NCBI GenBank assembly: GCA_023634235.1
Contig: JAMKCF010000023.1
Span: 3,881,001 to 3,945,000 of the forward strand
Length of the DNA: 64,000 bases
Reading direction: 5' to 3'
Source: Pisaster brevispinus
Lineage: Eukaryota; Echinodermata; Asteroidea; Forcipulatida; Asteriidae
Positions within the stretch are counted from its first letter, which is position 1. Every line of letters starts with the position of its first letter. Shown here one piece after another: positions 1 to 12,262 of the stretch. Position numbers and translations under genes: made by a program. A model generated the notes under the pieces. It made no database searches and was not told the DNA's origin. It saw only the letters and a list, made by a program, of their open reading frames with translations.

Positions 1-500
1 ACACCCATGTGTAAAATCTATTTTTGGAGGAGTGTTGGCTCTATGAGAAGTGCACTGCTGTGGTGTCCACGTTTCGAGCAGTGCATGTATGTCTTTGATA
101 TAAACTCAACAATGATAATGGTGTGTGTCGTTGTTTATATGCAAAATATGTTGACCTCTTTTTGTGTCACCAGCAGACAGACCAGTCATGTACTCATTAT
201 TGGTTAAGACACCATGATGATCACACTGTGTGTTCCGGTTTGGGAACGATATACGATTTCACGACTAGACACCAGACCCCGCGGTGTGTAACAATAATTG
301 GATTTGGCGTTATGTAGTCTGTTGGTTTGATGTCACATAAAACCAAAGATCAGGTATCGTTGCGACAGCGTACCAGCTATGTCACGTGACGTATTGTAAC
401 ATTGTCTTAATTCCGATGACTTTATCAAAGGTATCTCCAACCGACACATTATACGATCATGCAATAACTTAAGAGAAAGCAATTAATGTTGTACTTTATA
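1..500. other. Unique non-coding DNA
   Basis: No supported gene, repeat or motif seen. Short frames of 60-66 codons have no coding character. Confidence 0.6.
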
Positions 501-838
501 TTGATTCCAAGGAGACTAACATTCATCATCAGCCATGCCAACATTACCAGAGATGTACCGTATGTTGGTTCAAAGAGATTAAACAGCTTCATCAGTCAGG
601 CATCATGACTAATGATGTACCTTATCTTGATTTAAAGAGATTAAACAAGCTTCATCAGTCATGCCAACATGACCAAAGATGTACCTTATCTTGATTCAAA
701 GAGATTAACATTCATCATCAGTCAAGCCAACATGACCAATGGTGTACCGTGTCTTGAGTCAAAGAGATTAAACAAGCTTCATTAGTCAAGCCAACATGAC
801 CAAAGATGTACCTTATCTTTATTCAAAGAAATTATAGG
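501..838. repeat. Tandem repeat, ~63-bp unit, six copies
   Basis: Copies start at about 501, 565, 627, 691, 754 and 818, each with TTGATTCAAAGAGATTAA, then a variable CATCAGTCATGCCAACATGA block and a GATGTACCTTATC block. The copies are clearly diverged. The same unit occurs in reverse complement at 37367-37660. Confidence 0.85.
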
Positions 839-3800
839 TCAGTTCGAGTGAGCTGTGAATGTTAGTGGGGGTTTCCTTGTAATTTGTGCATTGTTTTGTT
901 AAGATGCATAAACAAAACACAAAAGCTTCTTATTCTAGAATGAAAATCATATTAGTTTTGAATACGAGTTCGTTTTATGCTTTTAATGGCATTAACCCGC
1001 TACCAAACGTGACTTTCCTCGACTTCTATTTTCCTAAAACGGCTACGTTACTGTTCGCACACGTACAAACAATTTGGCCTAGTAGACCGGTAGGCTGGCA
1101 CCTATGATGTATGGTAGTTGTTCATCGCTCTGTTTGATGTAGATTCTAGGTTCATAACAAAGATGGCGTCAATTTTGGCCTGGATAATCACATTTAGCTC
1201 ACTCAGTGTAAATAGGTTCTAACTTTATACTATTGTATGGATTTGTGCAGTATATTTTATTTGCGTACAGCACAGGATGTTCACTCATAAATTTTGTACT
1301 CAAAATCATTCATTCGTTAAATCAACCTGCTTGACTGTTCTTTTTCTCTCAGATCAAGAATAACATAAAACCCACCAGAGCAGTCAAGGAGGCACTCCAT
1401 TTGTGGTTTTCACACGCCGCACAAAACGCTTGTGAAACCCTCAAACTTTGCCGAGCAACACAGTACGAAAGCCGTCACCTTTTCACGCGTCAAGTCAAGT
1501 GGTTTTGGGGGGTTATTTTACATTTACGCGCTATTATTAAATATCAAATATACACAGACAGTGGTGTTTGCTTCACGCTCGAGAAAAAAGTACAGAAAAT
1601 AACCACCGTAAGTCATATACTTGCTGACTGAAATCTGTAGAGATTATGTGTGGATTCAAGATGGCTGCCAGAAGAGGGAAACACAAACAGAAATTCGGGT
1701 ATCATTAAAAATTGTGCACAGAATATCGTGAGGAATTTTAATGAGGGAGTACTTGAAGACGGGTTACAATAATTTATAATTCGACTTCCTGTTTCTAAAT
1801 GTTAAGCTAATATATTCATACAGATCTCATAAGTATCTATAAAAAAAGAATTATAATTTTTGAAACAAAACCTGGAACTCTTTCAAAAGAATGGCACCCA
1901 TTTAATGTTGGACATTTTTTGTATTGAAACGTCGGATGTTGGAGCCGTTGCTGTGGTAAATTATTGACAAACGACTGTAAATTCACCGTTTTGCAGCTTT
2001 CACAGCTGACCTTCTGTTGTGTTTTGATGAAATAAAGATTTTACAACCTTGTTATGTTTATTCATACATTTAAGAAACCATAGCTTTCTGGTGTAAGGAA
2101 AATAAACAAGGACCAAAGCGTGGTCAAAGAAACAAGGTCTTTCTACTAATGATTTCACAATAATAACATGTACCATTGCTGTACACAAAACATCTAATCC
2201 AGCCTACACAATATGACCTGACCGAGATGACGACTTTCTCCACAACTGTTACCATGCTCCTTCTTCTCAAACAATGATGTCATCTCGACTCCCATGCTCC
2301 CTACTTTTGTGTTCAGAAACGCGTTCGATAGCTAATCAATAACCAGTCGATAACCACCACCACCATTGCAGATACCGTGTATGTTTATTCTGCCGTCTAT
2401 ATTTTCGGGGGACGTTTCTTTCACATTCTCCGGAAATGACTGGAGATTAAATTAATTTTTAGTGGGAGGCAAATATTTGGGTTTATGTTTTGATGAGGAG
2501 TTAATGAGGTTGGGTTTGACTGGCGGTGAGGAAAGGCTAAGAATATCACTCAATTGTTTAGCCATTTTGCTAAACGGGGCAGAGTAGGTGTAGGAGGACA
2601 TCTGGTGGTTGCATCACTAGATTATGAAGACGCTTTTTAGTCTGAACTTTCTAAATGCTGAATTGTTTTTGTGCAAGCAACACCTTTTAAACCTGGCTGT
2701 GGCTAAGGCTGTCTCGTCAACAATGGTTCAGGAGAAAATTATGCCTCATGTTAGGACACACCCATATAATTTTTTTTTTCGAGATTATTTCAACCAAGAG
2801 ATAAGGGGGGCCTCACAAAAATTGTATTTGAATTGAAATTCAACATCAGTGGGGGTAACTGGTAGTTTTTATTTTCTTTTGTTTTTTTTATTTAACATTA
2901 TTATTTTGTTTGTTTTATGGCGGTGGTGGTGGGGGGGGGTAGGGTGCTATTTAATGTATTGAGCCATCCATGTGGTATTGTTTCCCGCTCAATTCGGGGG
3001 TAAGAGGGGGCAGGGGTTTTGAGTGGGGGTGAGGCTCCTCCCCTACCCCTGGTTACTCCACAGAACATCATAGTATTGAAGGTTGAGGAGCTTTGTAGTT
3101 ACACAACCGTCATAATTAAACTCAGTGACAGATGTGAGTGTCATCCATATAACCGGCGCCCTCATTGTTCACAAGTAGGCAGGTTCTGTATCCAATGTCC
3201 AGTCTTAGTTGCCCTCGGTGTGTCATCATCCTTCTCAACAATCAAACTATGGAACAAAGACCCAAACTTTGAAACTAAAATATGTCAAGTTCTTGAAAGA
3301 GAAACAAACAAGAGAATGTCATGAAGTGAATTTTGTGAAATGTCTGATTGGAACCCGATGTTACAAATTTCACCCTCGTCTCAATTTAAGTGAATCTTAA
3401 GGTCAGTGATAGTTCACGCGGTCAAATTTTTACCTTTTCTCAGAAGTGTCATTTAAAAAACCAGAAATAGACATTTCATTATGAATTTCTGTGCTACACG
3501 ATTGCACCGCTGGTGGTCCTTAATTGCACGTAAGTCTGCCATATGGCGTTCTGTATATGTCCTCATACGGTGTTAATTATTCTCACCATAACATGAAAAC
3601 AAAGTGTCATTATTTATACATGATGCTAGCAAAATGTTAACACATCACGCCATGTAAAGACATTCTCCTCCAATCGGCAGGTATTGTTTCACTTCATATA
3701 GCCTGAATCCACACTCGTAAAGTGTATTGACCCTCTCTGAAAATCCTTATACATGCAATTAAAGGAACACCGTTTACCAAATCGCTCTCATTTCTTTTAC

Positions 3801-3913
3801 ACCACAGACCCTCAACTCTAGAGCTAAGTGTATTGACCTAAACCCATCCCATTATTTGTTTTTCTCTTAAAGTCATAGGGTAACATCTTAACCAGAAGCT
3901 TTCGGAGGATATT
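839..3913. other. Unique non-coding DNA
   Basis: Only chance frames of up to about 100 codons. AAGATGGCGTC-like (1159) and AAGATGGCTGCC (1660) YY1-like motifs and a G-rich stretch at 2922-2945 are the only notable sequence. Confidence 0.55.
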
Positions 3914-4339
3914 CATAAAGGGAGGATACATTTGGTAATTACTCTAAAAACTAATGACCAGGACAATTTACATGGTAAAGAGAACTCGAGAGCTCTTGAT
4001 ATTACAAAACATTATTATAAACGACTCCCTCTGAAGTAATGTACTTTTAGAGAAAGAGATAATTATTTCACCAACAAATTTGAATCTGGGAAAGGCTTCA
4101 GGCATGAAGCTTTTTCCAGCTTGTTTTCAGGCATCAGGCATCTTTTTTTCAGGCACCTGAAAGCATACAATTCTATGCAACAAGGGTGTTTTTTCCTTTC
4201 TTTATTTATGTGCAAGCCAACTTCGATGACCAATTGAGCCCAAAGTTGCACATGTTTGTAATTGTATGCATATGTTGGGATACACCAAGTGAGGATACTG
4301 GTCTTTTACAATTACCAAAAGTATACACTTGCTTTAAAG
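3914..4339. mobile_element. MITE, subfamily B copy 1
   Basis: The left end is ATAAAGGGAGGATACATTTG and the right end AAAAGTATACACTTGCTTTAAAG, inverted with respect to each other. The interior shares CTTACTTGGTAAAGAGAAC-like, TTTGAATCTGAGAAAGGCTTC-like, ACCAATTGAGCCCAAA and ACACCAAGTGAGGATACTGG blocks with the copies at 16502 and 32286. Short open frames here are by chance. Confidence 0.75.
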
Positions 4340-4936
4340 AGAACCATTATTTTACTTCCTCTACTAGTAATAATTAATCAATATTCAACTCTTCAGGAGA
4401 TATTTTGTCCTGGCCTTGTTGACAAAAGACAAATTATTTCAATCTTAGAATCGGTCAGGGACCCTCTTTACGGGTGGCATTAAAGTGTATTGTGTTTGTA
4501 CAGTGCACTCTCCAAGGTGTATACATGTAGCCATCATTTAATGGTGGTTTGTTAATTAGTAAAACCATCTCTTTTTAATTGCTTTTCTTTCGAGACAAAT
4601 AAGTTTAAAATACTGTTTGCTTATGGTATAATCGTGACATTTTGTTAGAGTATTTTATTGTTACCGGTACCGTTGGTTGTAGGTACCACACGGGTGTACA
4701 GCACCATGAAAACAATTTTTTTTTTAAAACCTAATTTAGATCTCCGGGAAGTTTTTAGGCCTAATTGTCCTCCCAGGGAATCAACACGTGTACTGTAGGT
4801 GCAGTAAGAGTAATTTATTATTTATTTAATTAATACAAACAAATATGTACAGTTGACTTTTATTAGGCTCGTTTGAAAATGTTCACAGTGTCCTTATGGA
4901 ATATTCTAATATTCAGGTCTAAAATTGTAAACTTAT

Positions 4937-5036
4937 TTTGGGTTTGAACAAAGAACAATTTAACTGGAGCGGGACTTGAACCAACGACCTTTCGGATTAA
5001 CGCTCTACCAACTGACCCAGTCCGTTTCTCATGTGG
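4937..5036 (-). mobile_element. tRNA-derived SINE fragment, family 2
   Basis: On the minus strand it reads GTCAGTTGGTAGAGCG (A box) and GGTTCAAGTCCCGCTCC (B box), but the anticodon stem is missing bases and the acceptor stem does not close, so it is not a functional tRNA. Shares TTGGGTTTGAACAAAGAA and GGAGCGGGACTTGAACCAA with 12187-12262. Confidence 0.65.
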
Positions 5037-7313
5037 TTTATTACTAAATTTTTTAACTTGATAATTAAAAAAAAATTCGCTTTACTAATTACACGTTTTG
5101 TAATAAATTACATAAGACATATCATGTAGTTACAAAAGAAAAACATAAACAAAACAAAAATATTTGGGAGTAGTTTTTTCTAAGTTGATCATTTGAATTG
5201 GTGTAAAATGCAATGGAATGGGATCTGGAGGGATGAAGTAAAAAAGAAAAGAAAAAAAGAGAGAGTTATGCACTAATTAGTGTTTTGCTGAGACAGGTGC
5301 AGTACACGCCTTTCATTCATTAATGTAACCAATAATTGGAACAATGTTCAGTTGATACAGACTAAGGGGCAAGTGATTCGAGGCTCATTAATTAAGGAAA
5401 TTTTTTAATAACTATTATAAATGTACTCGAAATACAGGTTCTGATAGATGTATTAAAGTGACATTCATCTAAGGTCCGGGCTCTCAAGAAATTATTTATT
5501 TTTCACGGACCATTTCTCCATTCATCCCTGATTTCTTAATGTTTACATTTATTGACATATTTTTACTAAAGTGCTGTTCATGTTAACGTCTTTCATTATA
5601 AGAATCACAACAATATGCTGTGCTAGTTTTGGTCACAGTGATTAGCCATCCATTTAACATTGACCCACTTCCATGTCATAAGCCCGTAAATTTAATCTCT
5701 GCCAACCACCTCAAACGTCTTTATAGATCAAGTAAAGTCATTTTGGGGTTAATTTGATGTTGCGTGAACCTTGTACGCTCTTTGAGTTAAGATAAGGTAC
5801 ATCATTAATAATTCGCGTACCTGCTGTGCAGAAACAAAGCATACGTATGCAAACACAGTAAAAAATGTTCTCAAGAAATAATGTCAAACCGTTTTTCTCA
5901 ATCTCAAAAAATAATAGACATTCGTCACGTAGTCTCAAAAAAAAAATGGCGGCTTCTCCAACATTCTTTACAGCAGGGTAGTAATAAATAGTGACAATAA
6001 AATGCCATGAGGTAAAATGTTTTACTAAATTTGCACCATATTGGCCTAAAAATTTACGAAAAGAGTAATTGCGTTTGATACACACAGGGGCACCAATGTA
6101 GATTCAAATACGCTTGACCTGTTTGTTACAATAATTAGCAACTCCTCATATACATGTATATTATATTTATTGGCTTAAAATCAAACATCGCAGCCCAATG
6201 GCTGAATTGCGTTCAAGGTACATCACAATTCATCACAGATTTTTTTTAAATTGTTAAAAAACAAGAAACTGACTGTAGCCTATTGATGAGAAATGTGGTG
6301 GTTTCTTATTGGTTGGTTGTTGTTGTTTTGGACTGGTGGCTCCGTGCTGAGTTCGTTGTTTTTATACACACAATCAACTCTTCTTCCAGGACTAAAATTG
6401 AATTCTCTGGTTTTAGTTTTTTACAAGACGGTAGTAGTATCGTAAACAAGTTGTTAAAGATAATTATTTTCCACATGTTCCTCGTAAACAAGACTTAATC
6501 GCCTGAGATCCCCATAAAGATGTACTTTAATCATCAGCCTCAACCAAACAAGGCTTTTGTAGGCAATAAATCAATTATTTGTAGCTTGCCGAAGTGACAA
6601 TCTATTACTTTACCCCAGTTTTGACAAATATCTGATTGTTGTCCTTTTAAGAACAAATTGATCGTGCACTTTAGAGAGATTCGTGTCGATACTCGACCTG
6701 TGTGTACCACTGTGTATAGCATTAAAGTTCCCAGCTATTTAATTGTGTATCAAATAATACATTGCTTAGGTTTTTAACCCAGTTTGATTCAATCCTTTGG
6801 CGCCCAATTGTCTTTGTATATAGTCGTGATTAGCCATAACCTACATTCCACATTGAGGTCTGTGTGTTTGTCATCGGCTGTGAATGTGATAGAGCGCCCT
6901 CTGTCATTAAGTTGCAGTAATGTTTCATTGATGATGGTTTTGATGTGTCATCGGACTACAATGAAAAGGGGATGGGTGAAGCATCCTACATCATTTTTTT
7001 TTAGTGTTCCAAGTTTTGATCGCGGTGCTCTTCACCGTGTAACTAGAATAGATGCACAAAAATTGGGTGTTGCACTTTGGTCGTGTTGATAAATAGGACA
7101 CCATTATTATGTGAAATTTTGACTGTATTTTTTGTTTTATTACTACATAGATTTCGTTGGGGGAGAGGTTGGTTCCCACCAAAATATTGTTGGGATCCCT
7201 TTTTCTCTCTTTTGTTTTTCTGTGTTTCAAAATGTTGCTGTCATCTCGACCCTTATTATGGTGGATTTCAATCATTTATGAAATTAATGGCTTTATTTTG
7301 TGGCTCAAGTCAC
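5037..7313. other. Unique non-coding DNA
   Basis: AT-rich. An AGCGCCCTCT decamer lies at 6893. The 115-codon minus frame at 5738-6085 has no domain, start context or splice support. Confidence 0.55.
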
Positions 7314-7322
7314 ATAAAACCC
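7314..7322 (+). repeat. Left target site duplication ATAAAACCC
   Basis: Identical to 8221-8229 and immediately outside the inverted end starting at 7323. Confidence 0.85.
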
Positions 7323-8220
7323 TAGTCTTTAGTCAAGGCGCACGCGGCACCCCAGATGTCACGCACGAATAAAGACCAGCGCGAGCGGTGAAGCCGCGAA
7401 GCGCCTTTACCAACTCGTTTTGGGGCTTTATGTTTTCATTTACTTTTTGCTAGCGATTTGGGTAGGAGAGACCTTATGAATAATGCATTAGCTCGCTTTG
7501 ATGTTGGCCAATAAGAAGACACTACTTGCATATGACGTCACGTGAACGTTTGACGCACATTATTAGGAAGATGTCGACTATAAGTGTCCACTCTACTACC
7601 ACACCAGTACCATCGACAAATAATTTCAGCAAAGCATTAGCTTTGCTGCTCAACCAACAAATGCAAATTTCCGGAGAATTTAAGCCATAGTAGTGTCCAT
7701 GCTATAATAAATGTATTAGAAAGTAGATATTTATTCGTGAATCTCACCACAGGTGGGTGTATAGACACGGCCGGCCGTCTGGGGTTTCAATCACGGACGC
7801 GGCGATTCCTACATCACCAACAAATACATGATCATGTCATAGAGCAAGGAAAAATGCATAGCCAGGTTTATGTTGCGTTTTGTCACGATTTGTCATTTTC
7901 CATTGTTTATTTCTCTCAATATTCTCTTTTATAGCCTAATACTAGGCCCAAATTGTCAAATCGTCCTATATGTTATCGATTTTCAAATTAAAATAAATAT
8001 TTGCCAGACAGTATTACCCATCTAAATATAGAAGAGTATAATATCTAGCTGTCGGTGATTGGTTAAAAAAAAGTGCATATTGTAAATATTTCATGATCAT
8101 GAATAACTGATAAGCTAAACGAGTTGGTAAAGGCGCTTCGCGGCTCCGCCGCTCGCGCTGGTCTTTTTTCGTGTGTGACATCTAGGGTGCCGCATCCGCG
8201 TGCGCCTTGACTAAAGGCTA
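7323..8220. mobile_element. Non-autonomous foldback DNA transposon with ~100-bp inverted ends and a 9-bp target duplication (Mutator-like)
   Basis: The ends 7323-7420 and 8117-8220 are inverted copies of each other (TAGTCTTTAGTCAAGGCGCA at the left, TAGCCTTTAGTCAAGGCGCA at the right, read inward) and differ by a few substitutions and a short indel. The element is flanked by perfect direct repeats ATAAAACCC at 7314-7322 and 8221-8229. The length is 898 bp with no transposase frame; the longest frame inside (about 65 codons) is unremarkable. Long inverted ends with 9-bp duplications are typical of Mutator-like elements. The superfamily is inferred from structure only. The ends are GC- and CpG-rich, the core AT-rich. 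Confidence 0.85.
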
Positions 8221-8229
8221 ATAAAACCC
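8221..8229 (+). repeat. Right target site duplication ATAAAACCC
   Basis: Identical to 7314-7322 and immediately outside the inverted end finishing at 8220. Confidence 0.85.
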
Positions 8230-9670
8230 AAGCCTCCTATACACCACCGTTTCCTTTTTATTGCGGATCATTTCTTTTGCTGCCCTCTGTCGCTGAAGGT
8301 GTGTTGGATTTATTCAATGGTTACCGAAGAGGGCGACATTTCACTTACCGTTAACTGTAACAGTGGGTGTGTACATGTACTAATAATGCCAGTCCAGACG
8401 AAAGCTTTGTACTAATCAGTATTAAACAATCAAAGTGTCAGCTAAGCCTTAGAAATTGAAATATGTAAACACTTGACAATTCGGTTGTTTTCTTCCCAAC
8501 AAGTCAACATTTCTTTCTAAGTCCGAAGAATGACAGTAAGCATTTCATTCTTGAGTCGGTTTTATGCTAAAGCTTATCTTGGCTTATCAAGCGGTCAGAT
8601 CCCCACACCGGTACAATTTTGTATTTCTAATTTTTTGCTGATCAGTGTCACTATTATTACATATAGGCCTATATATCTTTTATCGATTATTTCGGTTGAT
8701 TATATCAACTATACATTACATGTATCGCAAAAAGGGTTAACAGCCCAAGTTTATATTTCAATTGTCTTAATACGTTACAATTAATTGCTAATTAAATTGA
8801 ATTATAAACCTGAGTGAATCTTCAAAACCTATAGTTACTAATGTTTCGGGGGACTCAACCTTGTTCATGCTGTTTTCATTCCCTCCAACATGTGCATAAT
8901 TAGTATTGTCCATCACTGCGCATCTAATCATCACACTCACTGATTATGCCTTGTACCTAACCCATCAATGTAGCGCATAAAACACCAAAGCGTATATGAA
9001 GCTAAGAAAAGACATACCATAATCATGGGGAAGATGTCACCTGGAGATACCCCCAGGGGATTGCAACAACACGCAACCATCGTCTTCAAGACACTAGATC
9101 TCTTCCTCTTCTTCAAACACATCAAATCCTCTCGCTTACCTCGCCGTGCAACGCGACCACTTTAATTACAGTTCTTATCGCTTCGTTGATTCCTGGCTAA
9201 TTAAGGGGAAATATAGCAGGAGCGAACCCTGACAATGGCGCGCTTCTTTACTGTCTAAATAAATGGTGCTTAATAAAAGTGACTTTCAGGTTGCTCTATA
9301 CTCTCGCTGTTCCAGAACGCGACCTTGAGTGGGACATTAAGTGCGGGCAAGAAACGAAACGGAAATGACAATGTATTTGCTTGAATTGTGTCAGAGGTGG
9401 CGCTGGGTTTCTGTTTGTTTTATATCAAAGTGATGACATATTTTATTGCTCGTCGAAATGTTATCTCTATTGAATAACGAGAGCTCTACCCGACGTACTT
9501 TCTGTACAGGAATGCGTGCCGTGTATGTTTTGCAATGGGCGTGCATACGCCATCGTCGAAGCCGTTATTGATGATTAAAGGTTTACTATCAAATACATTT
9601 TAAATGTGATATAGTGCAACCTGCCGAGGCCAACTTCGATTTTCATTGTCATAAATGTGCTTACTCATTT
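8230..9670. other. Unique non-coding DNA
   Basis: Contains the 18-mer AGATACCCCCAGGGGATT (9045), which recurs at 63232. Otherwise nothing recognised. Confidence 0.55.
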
Positions 9671-9829
9671 GAAGAGAGTAAAGCTATAGATGTTTACGTA
9701 AGTGAAGCTGCCAAGCAGCCATGTTGCCACACCCTAAGATAATTAAATATCTGTTCAGCCCATCTTCTCTAAAGAGAGTGGGGCTATAGGTGTTTATACG
9801 AAAGAAGAACAGCCATGTTGCCACACCCT
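9671..9829. repeat. Direct duplication, ~100-bp period, two copies
   Basis: GAGAGTAAAGCTATAGATGT...CAGCCATGTTGCCACACCCT (9671-9735) is repeated as GAGAGTGGGGCTATAGGTGT...CAGCCATGTTGCCACACCCT (9771-9829). Confidence 0.75.
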
Positions 9830-10869
9830 TTTAGTAAAGATACATAAACAGTACACAAATAAATGCACGTACTAAGTGAGCTGACCATTGGAATGTGTGT
9901 TTTTAAGAGTGGGAACATGGCAAATCAATCACAGCGCCCTCCAGCGATTGGTAAAACCGGCTTGGCTATTTTGACACCAGAGACTGTGATGACACGATAC
10001 CTTTAATGGCTTTTCAGCCGAGGCAGGAAACCGACCGATGTGTTGGGTATCCCATGTAGACATGGTACAGCTAGTGGTGAATCACCATCATCATCATCGG
10101 TGTTCATGCATCGTGCGGCATCCCAGTCAGGGTACTGTAGTCTTGGACCGGAGCACATCAATAATGCATAGACATCCAATATCGCACATGCACATGGGGC
10201 TCGGCTCTGTTGGCTTTGCCAAGACTAGTATTCCGTTGGTGAAAATATCAATTAGAATTTTCGGTGTTTCGCTTTGAATAAGAAGAAAGTTCTCTTCAAA
10301 TGAACTTCCAAGTGCTCTAAATTTACATAGCTTCACGGGGGTTAACAGTCACGTGAAGATTTCAGAATTAATTGTTCGTTACGTCAGTTTCATTTCCCCC
10401 ATTGGTATTGATTGGTTAATTAATATACTAATAAGCTATTCGTGAATTATTCATAGAATAGAAGAAAAGGTTACAATTATTAAAAAAATTTTTTAAAGAA
10501 AGGCAAACACACCTCGTGGCTTTATTTAACTGTGTATTTTGGGTTTTATTTAAGTTGAACTATCTACGGTTGTGGTGATGGGTACACCATGACTACCCCC
10601 CACCCCACCCCACCGTACTCAACCCCACATCAACCCAAGCTGCAAAAAACAGAAAATCTGTCTGTGTGCTCCAAAGTACAAGCGTGTACAATACCGATTG
10701 GCTATTATGTATGCAAAGGAATGTTAATGTAATTACACTCCATGTCCTTATTCTATATTCATTCAATAATCATCCGACACACGTCTTGAATTCGTCTTAA
10801 TTCGAGTCGAATCCAGCCAAGCGTCTTCAATTACTACGTCGTTATTATACAATTTGAACCCTTGCCTTA
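9830..10869. other. Unique non-coding DNA
   Basis: One AGCGCCCTCC motif at 9933 and a CATCATCATCAT run near 10085. No gene seen. Confidence 0.55.
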
Positions 10870-11245
10870 TAAAGGGAAGGTATACGTTTGGTTATCAAAA
10901 TTAATGGCAATACAAACTTACTTGGTTAGAAGTACAGCAGCTTTCGATAGTATAAAGCATTTTCAGAGTCATTTCACTTCGAAGTAATGTGGTTATGGAA
11001 ACAGATTTTTATCCCAAAAATTTGAATCTGAGAAACGTTACTGTCAAATACGTTTCTCAGACTTTGTATTCTGGATTGTTCTTCCTGCGTGGACATAACC
11101 GCTAGATTTTCGGCGATATCTCAAAAACGCTACCACCTTTTGAAATGAAATGTTCACAGGGTAATTTTATTGTGTATATCTACATTTATATAGGATTAAA
11201 ACAATTGAACGGTTCCAAAAAGCAAAGGTATACTTTTCCTTTAAA
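10870..11245. mobile_element. MITE, subfamily A copy 1
   Basis: The ends TAAAGGGAAGGTATACGTTT and AAAGGTATACTTTTCCTTTAAA are inverted copies. The interior has CTTCGAAGTAATGTGGTTAT, AATTTGAATCTGAGAAACGT, CTTCCTGCGTGGACATA and TTTCGGCGATATCTCAAAAA, shared with the copies at 27074 and 36164. Confidence 0.8.
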
Positions 11246-11944
11246 GACCGTATTCTTTCTCCTCCACGTGAAAATTAAAGTTCAAGGATCACTCAAGATG
11301 TTTATTTCATCTTCGTGAAAAGATTATAACAAGAAAAGTGTTTCCCTTAGTGAAACATAATTAACTCTAGCTAGATAGCTGTAATCGCAAACTTGTTATC
11401 CATATTCACAGTTCCTTATAAGATGTATCGGAGATCTCTTATGATCCGAGATTATGCCTTTCATTTTGGTGTTCTCACTCAGTTCTAATCCGGATTTTTC
11501 CGAACCATCAATACTTATTACAACATTTCTTAAATCTGATTCTGACCTGACCTGAATCCTGCACGATCCGTGGTCGTAGTTTCCTACCCCCCCCCGGTCG
11601 TCTCTAGTTAACTTAACTACAATACCTCCTCGTTACACGTGATTTACTCTCTGATTTGAGGGCATTAATCTTGTATAAATCCACTAGTCTTATATCACCA
11701 GTCCAGTCACCAATCATTATAATCACACAACAGCAAGAACGCATCAGATTGTGAAATCGCATTTCCAGTTGAACTTATTACAGGCAATAGAGGGCAGCAT
11801 TCAAAAAGCAATAGTGAGTGTGTTCATATAGTAGTCCAATTCAAAGCTGAAAGTAAAGCTCTTTACCACAATATTATACACTTACCCAAAGTAGTCGAAT
11901 CTGCTTATCAGTTATTACTTTGGTTTAACCCTTACATCAATGTG

Positions 11945-12115
11945 TGATATAACCACTGTACTCAGTGCCATCTAAGTCTTACCTAGAGGGAGGGGGTCCA
12001 CAGGCTACTCAGGTGGGATTCGAACCCACGCCCTTTGCCTCCTAGAGCAGATGTCTTAACCACTAGCGTGCCCGGTGACTAGATTGGGATGCCAGTTCGA
12101 ATCCCGTGCACACCA
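11945..12115 (-). mobile_element. tRNA-derived SINE, family 1, copy 1
   Basis: Minus-strand B box GGGTTCGAATCCCACCTGAG (12020-12040 region), then ACTGTACTCAGTGC in the body, shared with 21298 and 47983. A second B-box-like CAGTTCGAATCCCG lies on the plus strand near 12092, possibly a second tRNA-like unit in opposite orientation. Confidence 0.6.
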
Positions 12116-12186
12116 GTTAAAGTTTGTACTGTGTTTGAATGTCAAGTAAAAAAACACAAGAGTAACTGACTGGGTAAATTTTAAAT

Positions 12187-12262
12187 AACTTGGGTTTGAA
12201 CAAAGAAAAAATTACTGGAGCGGGACTTGAACCAAAAACCTCCGGATTACTGTACCGATGTA
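12187..12262 (-). mobile_element. tRNA-derived SINE fragment, family 2, second copy
   Basis: Shares CTTGGGTTTGAACAAAGAA, ACTGGAGCGGGACTTGAACC and CCTCCGGATTA with 4937-5036. The A box part is lost. Confidence 0.6.

Noticed and set aside
4965..5033. Functional tRNA gene on the minus strand
   Set aside because: A and B boxes are present but the anticodon arm is incomplete and the acceptor stem does not pair. A second copy with the same flanks shows it is a SINE.
5738..6085. 115-codon minus-strand frame
   Set aside because: AT-rich, no domain, no splice signals. Expected by chance in 64 kb.
10078..10100. Run of His codons (CATCATCATCAT)
   Set aside because: Short simple repeat within a chance frame.
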